The notes under the pieces: model-generated
What the model saw: the letters and a program-made list of their open reading frames with translations, nothing else
Told to the model about the DNA's origin: nothing
The model's database searches: none
Program-made: the position numbers and the translations under genes
Origin: Burkholderia ambifaria AMMD
Lineage (GTDB): Bacteria > Pseudomonadota > Gammaproteobacteria > Burkholderiales > Burkholderiaceae
Assembly (NCBI RefSeq): GCF_000203915.1
Contig: NC_008390.1
Location: 2,480,001 to 2,544,000 of the forward strand
DNA: 64,000 nucleotides
Reading direction: 5' to 3'
Shown here: piece after piece, positions 63,868 to 64,000 of the stretch
How the letters are laid out: each line of letters starts with the position of its first letter
Position numbering within the stretch: position 1 is the stretch's first letter

Positions 63868-64000
63868 CGAGCTGACGCCCCGCGCGGTTCGTGCATCCGT
63901 CAGACGAAACCCGTCGAAACCGCCCGCAGCACCGCCCCGCGCGCCTTTCCCGATAGCGACAGGCCCGTCGGTTCGGCAGGTTGCACAACCCCGCCCCATT

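Noticed and set aside
63868..64000. Start of a further gene at the right edge
   Set aside because: The last 133 bases show no RBS with a start codon or a conserved peptide on either strand that I can support.

Overview
The window is a piece of the main chromosome of a Burkholderia species, most likely from the Burkholderia cepacia complex. The evidence is the high-GC coding sequence, the beta-proteobacterial rRNA operon with Ile-GAT and Ala-TGC spacer tRNAs, the order tpiA-secG-tRNA-Leu-nuoA..N, and several small families typical of Burkholderiaceae (DUF2863, DUF2818, DUF3563, DUF3619, DUF3106). The species cannot be fixed by eye. I see no insertion sequence, prophage, integrase, CRISPR array or gene island; nearly everything looks like vertically inherited core genome.

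Layout. 1-7 kb: 3'-truncated uvrB, tyrB, 3-hydroxybutyrate dehydrogenase, an aldo/keto reductase, rlmJ, a small exported protein and a DUF3563 mini-protein. 7.2-13.6 kb: a CueR-type regulator and a complete minus-strand rRNA operon (16S, tRNA-Ile, tRNA-Ala, 23S, 5S) with a readable promoter, boxA sites and terminator. 13.6-23.9 kb: single genes, including DUF2863, a LuxR-type regulator with a degenerate receiver, a CbiM-like permease, an exported protein with a polylysine tail, an M14 carboxypeptidase, yaaA, a PIN-domain protein, an aminotransferase, two glutathione transferases and an enoyl-CoA hydratase. 24-28.5 kb: an acyl-CoA dehydrogenase pair with two MaoC dehydratases (one operon), DUF1178 and a Nudix hydrolase. 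28.6-43.9 kb: the complete 14-gene complex I operon nuoA-N plus a DUF2818 membrane protein. 44-51.5 kb: tRNA-Leu, secG, tpiA, a quinone oxidoreductase, pnp, rpsO, an orphan LivK-type binding protein and a lipoprotein. 51.9-54.1 kb: beta-carbonic anhydrase plus SulP transporter. 54.2-61.2 kb: branched-chain amino acid cluster (ilvI, ilvH, ilvC, then psd-pssA, then leuA). 61.5-63.9 kb: ECF sigma factor, DUF3619, DUF3106, RDD.

How the genes work together. nuoA-N builds the proton-pumping NADH dehydrogenase. ilvIHC and leuA make valine, isoleucine and leucine precursors, and tyrB can act as an aromatic/aspartate transaminase. psd and pssA make phosphatidylethanolamine. The acyl-CoA dehydrogenase/MaoC operon looks like a beta-oxidation module for an unusual acid. 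can plus the SulP carrier looks like bicarbonate supply.

Most interesting observations: a 26-codon leucine-rich leader peptide upstream of leuA, whose start codon coincides with the predicted transcription start; a sigma factor/candidate anti-sigma operon of uncharacterised DUF proteins; a histidine-rich loop in NuoL; a response regulator lacking its phospho-acceptor Asp; and a nested inverted repeat right after the nuo operon. No clearly novel defence or mobile system was found.
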